Shown here one piece after another: positions 44,056 through 53,294 of a stretch of DNA of 64,000 nt. A model generated the notes under the pieces. It ran no database searches. It was given only the letters and a program-made list of their open reading frames with translations, and had not been told where the DNA came from. The first letter of the stretch is position 1. Each line of letters opens with the position of its first letter. Made by a program: the position numbers and the translations under genes. The stretch comes from an uncultured Sulfolobales archaeon. GTDB taxonomy: Archaea; Thermoproteota; Thermoprotei_A; Sulfolobales; NBVN01. The stretch covers positions 23,099 through 87,098 of the forward strand of contig CALEDH010000007.1 of the NCBI GenBank assembly GCA_937949785.1, given 5' to 3'.

Positions 44056-44592
44056 TTGCCTAACATATCTTTAGTAGGCTTTATGGGTTCCGGTAAGACC
44101 ACTGTCGGTAGGTTGCTAGCTAGGCAATTAAGATTGGATTTCATAGACTTAGATGAGGTCATTGAATGCAGACTTAATATGAGGGTTGAGGAGATATTCA
44201 GTAGGTTTGGGGAAGGGTACTTCAGGTCTGTAGAGTCTCAGGTGGTTAGGGATGTTTTAAGCGGGGTTAGTAACGCTGTAATTGCTTGTGGGGGCGGTGC
44301 TGTCCTCAGAGATGATAATGTTGAGTTCCTTCGGAAGTACTCGGTAGTCGTATACCTACGTATCAGTGGTGGTGAGGCTTATAAGAGGTTAGTAAGCTGT
44401 GATGGTAGGCCGTTACTTAAGGTTAGCGATAGGAGGGGTGTTATTGAGAGCTTACTGAGGTTTAGGGAGCCCCTATACCTTAGGGCTGCACATATAGTGG
44501 TTGATGTTGATGGGAGGAGTCCTGAGGAAGTGGTTAGCAGCATTATTAACTCACTACCTGAGGAGGTGGTAGTAGGTGTTCGCACGTATTAG
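44056..44592 (+). CDS. aroK: Shikimate kinase, bacterial AroK/AroL type
   Basis: A 178-residue P-loop kinase: Walker A GFMGSGKTTVG (8-18), FIDLDEVIE with shikimate-binding Asp near 34, the GYFRSVE Arg near 58, ACGGGAV, and the LID-region RPLL. This is the NMP-kinase fold of bacteria. Known archaeal shikimate kinases mostly belong to the unrelated GHMP kinase family, so its presence within an archaeal aro operon is unusual. It overlaps aroA by 17 bp. Confidence 0.9.
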   Translation: MPNISLVGFMGSGKTTVGRLLARQLRLDFIDLDEVIECRLNMRVEEIFSRFGEGYFRSVESQVVRDVLSGVSNAVIACGGGAVLRDDNVEFLRKYSVVVYLRISGGEAYKRLVSCDGRPLLKVSDRRGVIESLLRFREPLYLRAAHIVVDVDGRSPEEVVSSIINSLPEEVVVGVRTY

Positions 44593-45844
44593 TGGTAGGG
44601 GTGTTAATGGAGTTATAACAGCTCCGCCGTCGAAGAGTTACACTCATAGAGCGTTGATATGCGCATCACTGGCTGGAGGTATGAGTAGGGTGGTAGGTCC
44701 TTCACTATGTGATGACTTCTTCGCTACGTTTAAAGCGTTAACCTCCTTAGGGATTACTTTATCAATTGCTGAGGGCGGTGTTACGGTTGTTGGGGGTGGT
44801 TTTAAGCCTAGGGTAGGTCTAATCAACTGCGACGAGTCTGGAACTACTCTAAGGTTTATTGTAGGTGTCGTATCTCTAATCAATCAACGCCTCCTAATAA
44901 CTGGGGGGAGCTCCTTGCTGAGGAGGCCTATCGGTGAGTTAGTCAGGGCTTTAAATGCCTTAGGCTCTAAGATGTTATGTAGCGGTGATTACCCGCCAGT
45001 AGTAAGTTATGGGGGCTTTAGAGGTGGGGATGTAGTTATTAGGGGTGATATAAGCTCTCAATTCATATCGTCATTACTGCTTATCTCACCACTAGCTGAT
45101 GAGGAGGTAGTTATACATGTATTTAGCGTTGAGTCAAAACCCTATGTCTTGATGACCTTAAGGACTCAGGAACTATTCGGAGTTAGGGTTAAGGTATTAG
45201 ATAGCGGTGATCACCTAACGTTCCAGGTGCCTAAAACCCGGTATAGGCCTACTAACTTCCTAGTTGAGGGTGATTGGTCTTCAGCAGCTTACTTCCTAGT
45301 AGCTGGGGCTATATCCGGTTACGTAAGGGTGGGTAATATAGGCTTAGATAGCGTTCAGGCTGATAAGGAAGTATTAAACGTACTTAGAGATGTTGGTGCT
45401 TCGGTGAGGGCTGGGGGTAACTGGGTTGAGGTAAGTGAGGGGTCTCTGGAGGGTTTTAACTACGACGTCTCTAACTCACCGGACCTACTCCCAACTTTAG
45501 CAGTGCTTGCTGCCCTAGCTAGGGGTGAGAGCGTGATCAGCGGTATTGGGAGGTGTAGGTTTAAGGAGAGTGATAGGGTTGAAGCAGTAGTTACTAACCT
45601 TAAGAGGTTAGGTGTTTCGGTTAGGGTGAGCGGTGACGATTTAGTCGTCAGAGGTGTTGAGAGGGTTAAGTCAGGCATTGTCAGTAGCTTCGGAGATCAT
45701 AGAGTTGCTATGGCTTTCTCACTACTTAGTCTAAGGTCTGAGGGCAGCGTAGTTATTGAGGACCCCCTCTGCGTGGGTAAGTCCTACCCGAACTTCTGGG
45801 ACGAGCTTAACTCATTAGGTGTTGAGGTGGAGATATCCCTATGA
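44576..45844 (+). CDS. aroA: EPSP synthase (3-phosphoshikimate 1-carboxyvinyltransferase)
   Basis: A 422-residue two-domain enzyme transferring enolpyruvate to shikimate 3-phosphate. Key blocks: APPSKSYTHRALICASLAGG, CDESGTTLRFIVG, a TGGSSLLRRPIGELV PEP-site loop, SQFISSLLL, NSPDLLPTLAVLAA, RCRFKESDR, FGDHRVAMAF and KSYPNFWDEL. It is of normal length with all catalytic residues. It overlaps aroK by 17 bp and aroC by 4 bp. Confidence 0.96.
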   Translation: MFARISGRGVNGVITAPPSKSYTHRALICASLAGGMSRVVGPSLCDDFFATFKALTSLGITLSIAEGGVTVVGGGFKPRVGLINCDESGTTLRFIVGVVSLINQRLLITGGSSLLRRPIGELVRALNALGSKMLCSGDYPPVVSYGGFRGGDVVIRGDISSQFISSLLLISPLADEEVVIHVFSVESKPYVLMTLRTQELFGVRVKVLDSGDHLTFQVPKTRYRPTNFLVEGDWSSAAYFLVAGAISGYVRVGNIGLDSVQADKEVLNVLRDVGASVRAGGNWVEVSEGSLEGFNYDVSNSPDLLPTLAVLAALARGESVISGIGRCRFKESDRVEAVVTNLKRLGVSVRVSGDDLVVRGVERVKSGIVSSFGDHRVAMAFSLLSLRSEGSVVIEDPLCVGKSYPNFWDELNSLGVEVEISL

Positions 45845-46941
45845 GTTTCAGCTTAGGTAAGCTATTCAGGGTTACAGTATTCGGTGAGAGCCACGGTGTT
45901 GGGGTTGGGGTGGTTGTAGACGGCTGTCCAGCAGGCCTTAACCTCAGTGAGTCAGATATTCAGGTAGAGTTAGATAGGCGTAGGCCTAAGAACCCTGAAA
46001 TAAGTACTCCGAGGACAGAGCCTGATAGGGTGAGGATCTTATCAGGGGTGTTCAACGGGTTTACTACCGGTGCTCCAATAACTATGGTTGTATTTAACGA
46101 GGATGTTAAGTCTGATTACTACGAGTTGATTAGGTATAGGCCTAGGCCTGGACATGCTGATTACGTAGCCTACGTAAAGTATGGGGGCTTCAACGACTTC
46201 AGAGGTGGCGGTATTTTCTCAGGCAGGGTCACGGTTGCTATGGTTGCTGCTGGAGCTATAGCTCTTAAACTACTCAGTAGGTTCGGTATTAAGATAGTAG
46301 CCCATACGGTTAACATTAACGGTATTGAGGCTCGTAACTACGATTTAAGCGATATTAATTCTTTAGAGGAGGTTGTTGAGAGGAGTCCTATAGGGTGTGC
46401 TGACCCTAAGGCTTCTGAGGAGATGTTAGGCCTGGTTAAGAAGGTTGGTGAGGTCGGTGACAGCGTAGGTGGTATAGCTGAGGTCGTAATTTCAAACCTA
46501 CCTCCAGGTATTGGTGAGCCGTTCTTCGATACCTTAGACGGGGACCTAGCTAAGGCGTTCTTCTCAATACCTGGTGTGAAGGGTGTTGAGTTCGGCGTTG
46601 GGTTTAAAGCTGCTTCAATGTTAGGCTCTCAATACAACGATAGCTTCTCACTAGCTAATGGTAGGGTTGTTACGAAGACTAATAATTCAGGTGGGATTCA
46701 AGGAGGGTTGAGTAACGGTATGCCCGTAGTGTGTAGGGTTGTCTTCAGACCTCCCTCATCGATTAGGATCCCGCAGAGGACTGTTGATTTAATTAAGTAT
46801 GAGGAGGTTGAGTTGAGTTTGAGCGGTAGGTATGACCCATGTATACTGCCTAGAGCGCTACCAGTGCTTAGGTCAGCCGCCGCTTTAGTCTTAGTAGACC
46901 ACCTAATCATATCGCATGTAATGCCGAGGGTCCTGAGATGA
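45841..46941 (+). CDS. aroC: Chorismate synthase
   Basis: A 366-residue FMN-dependent enzyme making chorismate from EPSP. It contains all signature regions: FGESHGVGVGVVVDGCPAGL, GLVKKVGEVGDSVGGI, GVEFGVGFKA, NNSGGIQGGLSNGMPV, and RYDPCILPRALPV near the end. The ATG overlaps the aroA stop. It requires reduced FMN, with the reductase not evident in this operon. Confidence 0.97.
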   Translation: MSFSLGKLFRVTVFGESHGVGVGVVVDGCPAGLNLSESDIQVELDRRRPKNPEISTPRTEPDRVRILSGVFNGFTTGAPITMVVFNEDVKSDYYELIRYRPRPGHADYVAYVKYGGFNDFRGGGIFSGRVTVAMVAAGAIALKLLSRFGIKIVAHTVNINGIEARNYDLSDINSLEEVVERSPIGCADPKASEEMLGLVKKVGEVGDSVGGIAEVVISNLPPGIGEPFFDTLDGDLAKAFFSIPGVKGVEFGVGFKAASMLGSQYNDSFSLANGRVVTKTNNSGGIQGGLSNGMPVVCRVVFRPPSSIRIPQRTVDLIKYEEVELSLSGRYDPCILPRALPVLRSAAALVLVDHLIISHVMPRVLR

Positions 46942-47246
46942 GGTCTCTTAACGATGTGAGGGTGGAGATAGATAGGGTTGATGAGGAGTTAGTTAGGTTG
47001 TTGGCTAGGCGTATACAGTTGGTTAGGGAGGTCGCTGACGTTAAGGTGGTGGAGGGTACTAGCTTAGTGGATGTTTTAAGGGAGGCTAAGGTTATTGAGA
47101 GGGTGAGGAGGATTGGTTCTGAGCTCGGCGTGAACCCTGAATCAGTAGAATCCTTATTTAGGGTTATTATGTTAGTATGCCTGAAGGAGGAGTTAGCATA
47201 TGTTGAGGAACGTTACGGTGGTCGGCGCTGCGGGGAGGATGGGTAG
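46938..47246 (+). CDS. Chorismate mutase, AroQ type
   Basis: A 102-residue all-helical protein. The first helix RVEIDRVDEELVRLLARRIQLVREVADVK with its conserved Arg/Glu/Arg residues is diagnostic of AroQ-class mutases, which convert chorismate to prephenate. It is monofunctional, without a fused dehydratase. It overlaps aroC by 4 bp and tyrA by 47 bp, a long overlap that suggests strong coupling with the prephenate dehydrogenase. Confidence 0.9.
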   Translation: MRSLNDVRVEIDRVDEELVRLLARRIQLVREVADVKVVEGTSLVDVLREAKVIERVRRIGSELGVNPESVESLFRVIMLVCLKEELAYVEERYGGRRCGEDG

Positions 47247-48078
47247 GTGGTTATGTAGGTTCTTATCTAGTGAGGGTTTTAACGTACTTGCTAATGACGT
47301 CGATGTTGGAGGGTTAGCTGAGTTAAAACGTTTAAACCCTAACGTCGAGTTATGCTCTTTAGAGGTGTGTGCGGCAAGGTCTGAGGTAATCATCATATCA
47401 GTACCTATAAACTCCTTCGAACACGTGGTTAGGGAGTTAAGACCTCATGTTAGGGAGCATCACCTAATAGTTGATGTATGCTCGGTTAAGAAGTTACCTG
47501 TAGACATCATGCATAAGTTCTTAGATAGGGGTATTAAGTTAGGGACCCACCCACTATTCGGCCCTGGAAGCGCTGTATCGATGAGTGGGAGGAAAGTAGT
47601 TCTAACCCCCATCACAAACGAGGAGTTCAGCATAGCGTCTCAAATCGTGGATTGGGTTGAGGGGAGAGGGGGTTACGGCATAATTATGAGTCCGGTGGAA
47701 CATGATGAGTTAATGTCTGTGATTATGGGCATACCACATGCTGTCGGGTTGATACTAGCTAAGTATTTAAGTGATTTCGATGTTAGCATGTTGGAGTTTA
47801 TGAGCACGCCTACCTATAACTTCATGTTTAAGTACTCCACAGCCATACTATCCGGTAACCTAGACCTATACGTATCAATTCAGAAGTACTTAGGGGTGGG
47901 CAGGGAGTTGAGGAGGTTGGTGGAGGTGGTAAATAACTTCGTTAACGGGGTTGAAGAACGTCCGGAAGTAGTTTTAAATGAGTTGAAAGCCCTATACAGT
48001 AAAATCGTTAGTAAGGGTATTGACGTGAAGGAGTCTTATAACTACATGTATAGGCTGTATGAGGAGTCTCTGCGGTAA
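47200..48078 (+). CDS. tyrA: Prephenate dehydrogenase
   Basis: A 292-residue enzyme oxidising prephenate to 4-hydroxyphenylpyruvate for tyrosine. NAD-binding VVGAAGRMGRWL lies at the N-terminus, VDVCSVKKLP and the catalytic-His region GTHPLFGPGSAVSM follow, and MGIPHAVGLILAKYL lies in the dimer domain. No ACT domain is seen. It is last in the operon; a phenylalanine-specific prephenate dehydratase is absent here. The ATG lies well inside the mutase gene, with a Rossmann fold starting immediately, so the start is secure. Confidence 0.92.
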   Translation: MLRNVTVVGAAGRMGRWLCRFLSSEGFNVLANDVDVGGLAELKRLNPNVELCSLEVCAARSEVIIISVPINSFEHVVRELRPHVREHHLIVDVCSVKKLPVDIMHKFLDRGIKLGTHPLFGPGSAVSMSGRKVVLTPITNEEFSIASQIVDWVEGRGGYGIIMSPVEHDELMSVIMGIPHAVGLILAKYLSDFDVSMLEFMSTPTYNFMFKYSTAILSGNLDLYVSIQKYLGVGRELRRLVEVVNNFVNGVEERPEVVLNELKALYSKIVSKGIDVKESYNYMYRLYEESLR

Positions 48079-48111
48079 ACCCATCTATCCAGGCCTTCAA
48101 GTAGTTAAAAC

Positions 48112-48693
48112 CTAGCGGTGAGTCTGTACAGCACTGCTGTAGGTGTTCTTAACTAACACAGCCCTGCTGAGGTCTTCTAACGCCTCAATAGCGTTTAACG
48201 CTGAGTATATGTCACGGCCTACCGCTACGACTCCATGGCCTTTAAGCACTACGACAGGGCATTTCCCAACAGCTTCCCTAACACTTAATGCTAGTTCTTC
48301 GGAGCCCGGCGGACACCGCCCTACAGAATCTATACAAGGTATTGAGACCATGGACTCAACGAAGTCGCTGACGTTAACGTTTAAGCCTAACTCATATACC
48401 AACGTAGTTAGGGGGCTGTGGGCATGTACTACCGCGTTAACCCACCCATAAGTCTTATATATGTGTAGATGCATCTTAGACTCTATAGATGGCGGTGAGT
48501 TCCCAACGTACCTACCGTCAAAGTACATTAGGACTATATCATCGGGTGTTAACCTATGCTTAGGCTGTTTTGATGGGGTGATCCAAATGTAGTCACCCCT
48601 ACCCCTAATACTTGCATTACCCCCCTTAACGTTAAGTAAGCCCCTATCATGTAATGTCTTCATAACATCGCATAACATCTCACGAGGATCCAT
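48112..48693 (-). CDS. Class II aldolase / L-fuculose-phosphate aldolase family
   Basis: A 193-residue zinc aldolase-like protein. The zinc-binding HAHSPLTT block, catalytic Glu in SIESKMHLHIY, third His in LKGHGVVAVG, and GGNASIRG near the start match the class II aldolase/adducin fold. It could cleave fuculose 1-phosphate or a related phosphorylated ketose. It is a single gene convergent with tyrA. Confidence 0.87.
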   Translation of the reverse strand: MDPREMLCDVMKTLHDRGLLNVKGGNASIRGRGDYIWITPSKQPKHRLTPDDIVLMYFDGRYVGNSPPSIESKMHLHIYKTYGWVNAVVHAHSPLTTLVYELGLNVNVSDFVESMVSIPCIDSVGRCPPGSEELALSVREAVGKCPVVVLKGHGVVAVGRDIYSALNAIEALEDLSRAVLVKNTYSSAVQTHR

Positions 48694-48868
48694 ACATACC
48701 CCATAAGACGGTAGGCTAAGAATTTATAAATGTTAAGACGTAGTCCCCCACTCTAAAACCTCTCAGTCATCGATGAACCATATCTCAGAGGTGCTGCCCT
48801 AATAGTTGAGGTTAGTTAGTTGGGGTTGGTTAGAGGTTGGAGGGGGGGAAATAGGTTTAAATTTTGAT

Positions 48869-50641
48869 TTAATCGTTAAATCTATATTTAATTAAGTATG
48901 CTGCTGTTAATAGCATTAACGCCGATGAGAACGCTACAATGCTTAAATTAGTTGATTGCTTAGAGCTGCTTGAAGTGCTTGAGTAACTACTACTTAGTGA
49001 GTGTTTCAAAGCGTTGTAAGTGTTTATCAGTGACTCTAAGTTGAAGTTGTAGATTAGTATAGGTCTTGAAGGAGCTCCTGAACCCTCCTTAACAACCATA
49101 GCTGGTAGTGAGAATATGTAAGCTACTGTATCCTTCTTAGGCAGTACCTCAAGGTTGAAGTTCTCCCCTATCCATACGTTCGCACTGGCTATGACCTTAT
49201 GTGCTGGGAAGTCAACAGCTTTAGGCGGTGGGTCTACGCTTAATACGTCTAGAGCTATACCTTTAACACCCTTACTTACTAAGTAGTTAGCTGCCTCAAC
49301 ATCTAATCCTGGGAACCCCCTACCAATCGCGTTCCAATATTCATCCCAGCTTCCGTACTTCCTCCAGTAACGAGCCCAACCAGTATATATGAGTACTATA
49401 TCATCTTTAGTGATTGCTATACCTGTCCTCCTCTCCCAGGACTTTATGTCCTTAACGGTTATTGAGTAGTTAGGGTGTACTATACTTGGTGACATATCCA
49501 TGATTACAGCCCTACCTATAAACCTGCTTAACGGTACCTCATCAATCCTCCAAACACCTACTGCGAAGTGTGCGGGTGCATCTATATGAGTACCTACATG
49601 TTCGTTCATGGTTAACGAACCGAAATACGCTAGGTAGACCTTAATCATCTCTTCAGGAGTTCCAACGGTGCTGAAACCCCTCCATAGGGTGAACCACGCA
49701 GGTATGCCGTTCTCAACGGTGAACGCTAGGTCATACTTATCAGAAAGGTCTAATGAGGTCTTAATTAGGTTGGCTAGGAGTAGATTCATATGTATGTTAG
49801 TATTTGGGTCGTAGATAGCTAATATCTCAAGACCTGGGCCTGCAGAGCCTTCCCTAAGTTTGAATGGTGTGAGGATCACGAACGCTGCGTTATTAGCTAA
49901 TCTCTCTAGGTTAGTATTTAAGTTCTCAACTATGTATATGTTAGCCTCAGTTAATATGTAATGTGCTGGGAAGTTTGATGCGGGGGCTGGGTCAATGCTA
50001 AGAGTGTCTACACCGATGCCGATAACCCCCTTACTGACTAAGTACCTAGCCGCATCCGGTGAAAGTCCGGGCCACCCCCTACTTATACTCCAATACTGAT
50101 CCCAACTGGTGTACAGACCCCAGTAATTAGCCCAACCAGTGTAGAGCATAACTATAGATCCCTTAGGTATTTCAACACCTACACTCCTCTCCCAATCCAC
50201 TAACTCACTCATAGTTATTGTGTCGTTGGGATGTGAGATGTATTTCCTAACATCGATTACTACACCCACACCATATAGTCTGTCTAGCGGTACTTCATTG
50301 ATGAACAGACCTTGGGGATTGAAATGAACAGGTGCGTCTACGTGGGTACCTACATGCTCACCTGAGCTATTTAAGAACTTCAAATAGTATCCGTCTACTG
50401 GGACTGTAGCAATTGTCGATACCTCGTTCACAACTCCGAACCACTTAATAACCTCATTCTGTATTGGGTAGGTCAGTTCAACTACTTTAAGCCCTAGTAA
50501 CGTCTCCTCCCTAGGGGCTGGGAGTTTCTCAACATATGTTGATGCTGAGGGTATGATGGCGGTACACGATGCGATCAGCACTATCATTAAGATTGGGGTG
50601 TACAGCCACTTACGTAGTGATTTCAAGTAGAACACCCTCAT
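48869..50641 (-). CDS. Secreted, membrane-anchored tandem cyclase-family (metal-dependent hydrolase) protein
   Basis: About 590 residues with two complete cyclase (kynurenine formamidase-like, PF04199-type) domains in series. Each bears the metal-binding HVGTHxDAPxHF motif, an IVMLYTGWANYW-like stretch and KGVIGIGVDTLSIDP or its repeat KGVKGIALDVLSVDP. An N-terminal hydrophobic signal (WLYTPILMIVLIASC), a Ser-rich linker and a C-terminal span (LSIVAFSSALMLLTAAYLI) indicate the enzyme faces outside, tethered to the membrane. The frame opens at ATG 50659, but the TATA-like ACTTATAAAT (about 50670) fits a leaderless start at ATG 50641. The substrate is unknown; the family hydrolyses cyclic or amide bonds. 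Confidence 0.78.
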   Translation of the reverse strand: MRVFYLKSLRKWLYTPILMIVLIASCTAIIPSASTYVEKLPAPREETLLGLKVVELTYPIQNEVIKWFGVVNEVSTIATVPVDGYYLKFLNSSGEHVGTHVDAPVHFNPQGLFINEVPLDRLYGVGVVIDVRKYISHPNDTITMSELVDWERSVGVEIPKGSIVMLYTGWANYWGLYTSWDQYWSISRGWPGLSPDAARYLVSKGVIGIGVDTLSIDPAPASNFPAHYILTEANIYIVENLNTNLERLANNAAFVILTPFKLREGSAGPGLEILAIYDPNTNIHMNLLLANLIKTSLDLSDKYDLAFTVENGIPAWFTLWRGFSTVGTPEEMIKVYLAYFGSLTMNEHVGTHIDAPAHFAVGVWRIDEVPLSRFIGRAVIMDMSPSIVHPNYSITVKDIKSWERRTGIAITKDDIVLIYTGWARYWRKYGSWDEYWNAIGRGFPGLDVEAANYLVSKGVKGIALDVLSVDPPPKAVDFPAHKVIASANVWIGENFNLEVLPKKDTVAYIFSLPAMVVKEGSGAPSRPILIYNFNLESLINTYNALKHSLSSSYSSTSSSSKQSTNLSIVAFSSALMLLTAAYLIKYRFND

Positions 50642-50738
50642 ATGTGTCTTAGGAAACATATTTATAAGTTTTAATGATTAACAATTACTATAATTTTTAA
50701 CTATGTTTCTTAAAGGTAGGACATAAAGTTATGGTGGT

Positions 50739-50978
50739 TTAACCCCCGCCTACGGGTAAGGTTATATCTACTACGTCGTTGTCGTTTAGGACTATGTTTA
50801 AGTCGTACACCCTCCTCCCGTTCACAATTACTAGTAAGTGTTTTGAGTACTTCATCAGTGCCTTCCTCACTTCTTCAGGCAGTTTCTCTAGTACTTCAGC
50901 TATAGTCCCTTCACCCACTCTTAATTCCTTAGCGTTTGACTCCTCTCTTAGAACTCCATGGAGTTTAACTACTGCCAT
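50739..50978 (-). CDS. MoaD/ThiS-family ubiquitin-like sulfur carrier
   Basis: A 79-residue beta-grasp protein ending in GGG, with the C-terminal Gly-Gly needed for adenylation and thiocarboxylate formation. VVKLHGVLREE opens the first strand, and NDVVDITLPVGGG closes it. In this operon after AOR it may supply sulfur for the tungsten-pterin cofactor. Overlaps the AOR gene by 10 bp. Confidence 0.88.
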   Translation of the reverse strand: MAVVKLHGVLREESNAKELRVGEGTIAEVLEKLPEEVRKALMKYSKHLLVIVNGRRVYDLNIVLNDNDVVDITLPVGGG

Positions 50979-52906
50979 GGTTTATGCCTTGGTAGGTTGT
51001 ACTTCTTTTTAAGTGTGTTGACTACGTAGTGTAGTTCTAACCTCTCAAGGGTTTCAACGTATGGTAGTCCTGTCCCGTAGTCCCAGCCCCTCTCCCTATA
51101 GTATTCCTCAAGCATTGGCTCTAAATCGCATACCTGACCTTTAGAAGGGCCTGTAGGCATTGGTTCCTCGGTAAATCGTTTTGGGAGTTTCTCAGATTCC
51201 TTCCCAACCCCCTCCCTCAGGTTGAAACACCTCTTCAAGTTAGCTATCCTCTCAGCTATTGTCCTTAAGTTCTTAACGTCGCCGAACTCCTTAATACCTG
51301 TTAGCGGTGGTAGTAGCTTAGCTATGAAGTCGAAGTAGTACATGGGGGGCCACATAGTCCCATACTTACACATGATTACGGAGTCAACTAATGCGAATAG
51401 GTCTTCCTGGTCTTTAACTATCATACCTTTATACTTCTCTGACAGCCTATCACATACGTCATCAACTTTATCGTGGCCGAACCTCTCTGCAGCGATGTCT
51501 CTGTAGCCGAGTTCATCAACAGTTGTTAAGGATCTTAAGTGGTCAGCACCTCTAACGGATATTGCCCAAGTACATCCAACTGACTTATGCCCTCTAGGGT
51601 CCTGTGCTGAGACCTCTAAGCCCTTCACATGTAGGGCGTATATATCTGAGCCCCTACCAATTATTTCTGAAGTTCTTAGAACTCCCTCAGCTAATATATC
51701 ACCTATACCCCTCCTCTCAGCAATCAGTTTAATTAACTCTATAGCTGATTCCTCATCACCCCACACCGGGTTTAAACCGCCTAACTCATCCTTAGATAGT
51801 ATCCCTCTCTCATAACACTCAAATACGTATGAGACTACCTTACCAGTTGATATCGTGTCTAAGCCGTAGAGGTTGCATAGGTAGTTCATGTATAGGATTG
51901 CCTCCATGTTTGAGATTAGTAGGTTAGAACCTAACGCTGCGATCGTCTCGTATTCAGGGCCTCCGGATAGAGCTCCCTCATACCTACCATCGCCGGTCTT
52001 CGTGATGTGCTTACACATTATCATGCATGAGAAGCAAGACCCCCTTGAAACCCTATATTTAAGTAGTTCTTCACCGCTAATCCTATCAGCTAGTTCCCAG
52101 TAACCAGTCCAGTGATTCTTAGTAGGTAGCCTACCTATGGCATTCATCGCTGTGACAAGGTTTGACGTGCCGTACCTACCGAGGCTTAGCTGGGCTGGGA
52201 GGGCCCAAGGACCTTCAGTATTCCTCCACAGGATGTCTTCGATGACCTCTAGGTATTTATCTGGGTCGTGAACCTCTACATCCCTACTCCCCCTAACCGC
52301 TACTGCCTTCAAATTCTTAGAACCCATTAAAGCCCCTAAGCCGGTCCTACCGGCTGCCCTGTAGTAATCAACCATTATAGAGGCAAACTTAACTAGTTTC
52401 TCACCAGCAGGGCCTATACACATTACGTGGTAGTCCTTCCCGAACGACGACCTAAGCTCATTTACAGTATCTCTGGTGTTTAAGCCCCAGAGTGTTGCGG
52501 AGTTGTGGAAGGTAATGCTTGAGTCATCGACTATTAAGGACGTAGGTTTGGAGGCCTTCCCAGTGATGACTATTATATCGTATCCAGCATACTTTACCTG
52601 CGGGCCGAACGCGCCTCCAGAATGGCTTTCCGCCCACATATTAGTTAGCGGTGACTTAGAAATTATTGCAAACCTACCTGATGAGGGGGCTAACGCACCT
52701 GTAGCTGGTCCAGTAGCTATTATTAACGGGTTCTCCGGCCTCAGCGGATCTATGTTAGCATTAATTAGGTTCCAGAGTAGGTAGGCAGCTAAGCCGCTGC
52801 CACCTACGTATGACTTAGCTAGGTGTTCGGGGAGTTCCTCCACTAAGTACTTCTGCTTAGTGAGGTCTACGTAGAGTACCTTCCCAGCATACCCTTTAAG
52901 AGGCAT
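50969..52906 (-). CDS. Aldehyde:ferredoxin oxidoreductase (tungsten-type)
   Basis: A 645-residue tungsten-pterin and [4Fe-4S] enzyme oxidising aldehydes to acids with ferredoxin. It begins LKGYAGKVLYVDLTKQK, as the family does. YVGGSGLAAYLLW, an AESHSGGAFGPQVKYAGYD pterin region, GRTGLGALMGSKNLKA, and cluster cysteines CFSCMIMC with a later Cys in SVIMCKYGT are all present. The open frame extends to 52987, but ATG 52906, preceded by GAGGTG, is the true start. Which aldehyde is used is unknown. It sits between a polyferredoxin gene and a MoaD-like gene in one operon. Confidence 0.92.
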   Translation of the reverse strand: MPLKGYAGKVLYVDLTKQKYLVEELPEHLAKSYVGGSGLAAYLLWNLINANIDPLRPENPLIIATGPATGALAPSSGRFAIISKSPLTNMWAESHSGGAFGPQVKYAGYDIIVITGKASKPTSLIVDDSSITFHNSATLWGLNTRDTVNELRSSFGKDYHVMCIGPAGEKLVKFASIMVDYYRAAGRTGLGALMGSKNLKAVAVRGSRDVEVHDPDKYLEVIEDILWRNTEGPWALPAQLSLGRYGTSNLVTAMNAIGRLPTKNHWTGYWELADRISGEELLKYRVSRGSCFSCMIMCKHITKTGDGRYEGALSGGPEYETIAALGSNLLISNMEAILYMNYLCNLYGLDTISTGKVVSYVFECYERGILSKDELGGLNPVWGDEESAIELIKLIAERRGIGDILAEGVLRTSEIIGRGSDIYALHVKGLEVSAQDPRGHKSVGCTWAISVRGADHLRSLTTVDELGYRDIAAERFGHDKVDDVCDRLSEKYKGMIVKDQEDLFALVDSVIMCKYGTMWPPMYYFDFIAKLLPPLTGIKEFGDVKNLRTIAERIANLKRCFNLREGVGKESEKLPKRFTEEPMPTGPSKGQVCDLEPMLEEYYRERGWDYGTGLPYVETLERLELHYVVNTLKKKYNLPRHKPWQ

Positions 52907-53294
52907 TGAGTGCACCTCTAACGCAGAACCTAACACACTGTGGGTTCCCACCACATAAGTCACACTTATACGGCATGCCGTCAACAACTACTAATGCGTT
53001 ATTAGGGCATACAGCAACGCATGTTAGGCATCCAGTGCAGGTACTGTGGTCTATGCGGACTACGTCGTTGACTATGTGGATAGCCCCTGTAGGACATGCT
53101 GCTAAGCACTTACCGCATTGAGTACATATTATTGTTCCTTCTAGGAAACCTAATTCGTAACTATAATTTATTCTTATTAACGACTTCCTCGGGTTAAATA
53201 CCTTAAACTTCGTGAAGCTGCATATGAGTTCGCATAGACCGCAGCCCGTGCAGAGCCTAGAGTCTACAACTAAATGTTTACTCTGTAAGCCCAT
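52896..53294 (-). CDS. Four-cluster polyferredoxin (4Fe-4S)
   Basis: A 132-residue protein with sixteen cysteines in four cluster motifs: CTGCGLCELIC, CTQCGKCLAAC, CTGCLTCVAVC and CDLCGGNPQCVRFC. It resembles electron-transfer subunits linked to AOR and other tungsten or molybdenum enzymes. It should carry electrons from AOR to a partner. It overlaps the AOR gene by 11 bp and the permease gene by 25 bp. Confidence 0.9.
   Translation of the reverse strand: MGLQSKHLVVDSRLCTGCGLCELICSFTKFKVFNPRKSLIRINYSYELGFLEGTIICTQCGKCLAACPTGAIHIVNDVVRIDHSTCTGCLTCVAVCPNNALVVVDGMPYKCDLCGGNPQCVRFCVRGALNAS

Noticed and set aside
52907..52987. N-terminal extension of the AOR frame
   Set aside because: It overlaps the polyferredoxin gene, has no family similarity, and a good ribosome-binding site precedes ATG 52906 where AOR proteins normally begin.
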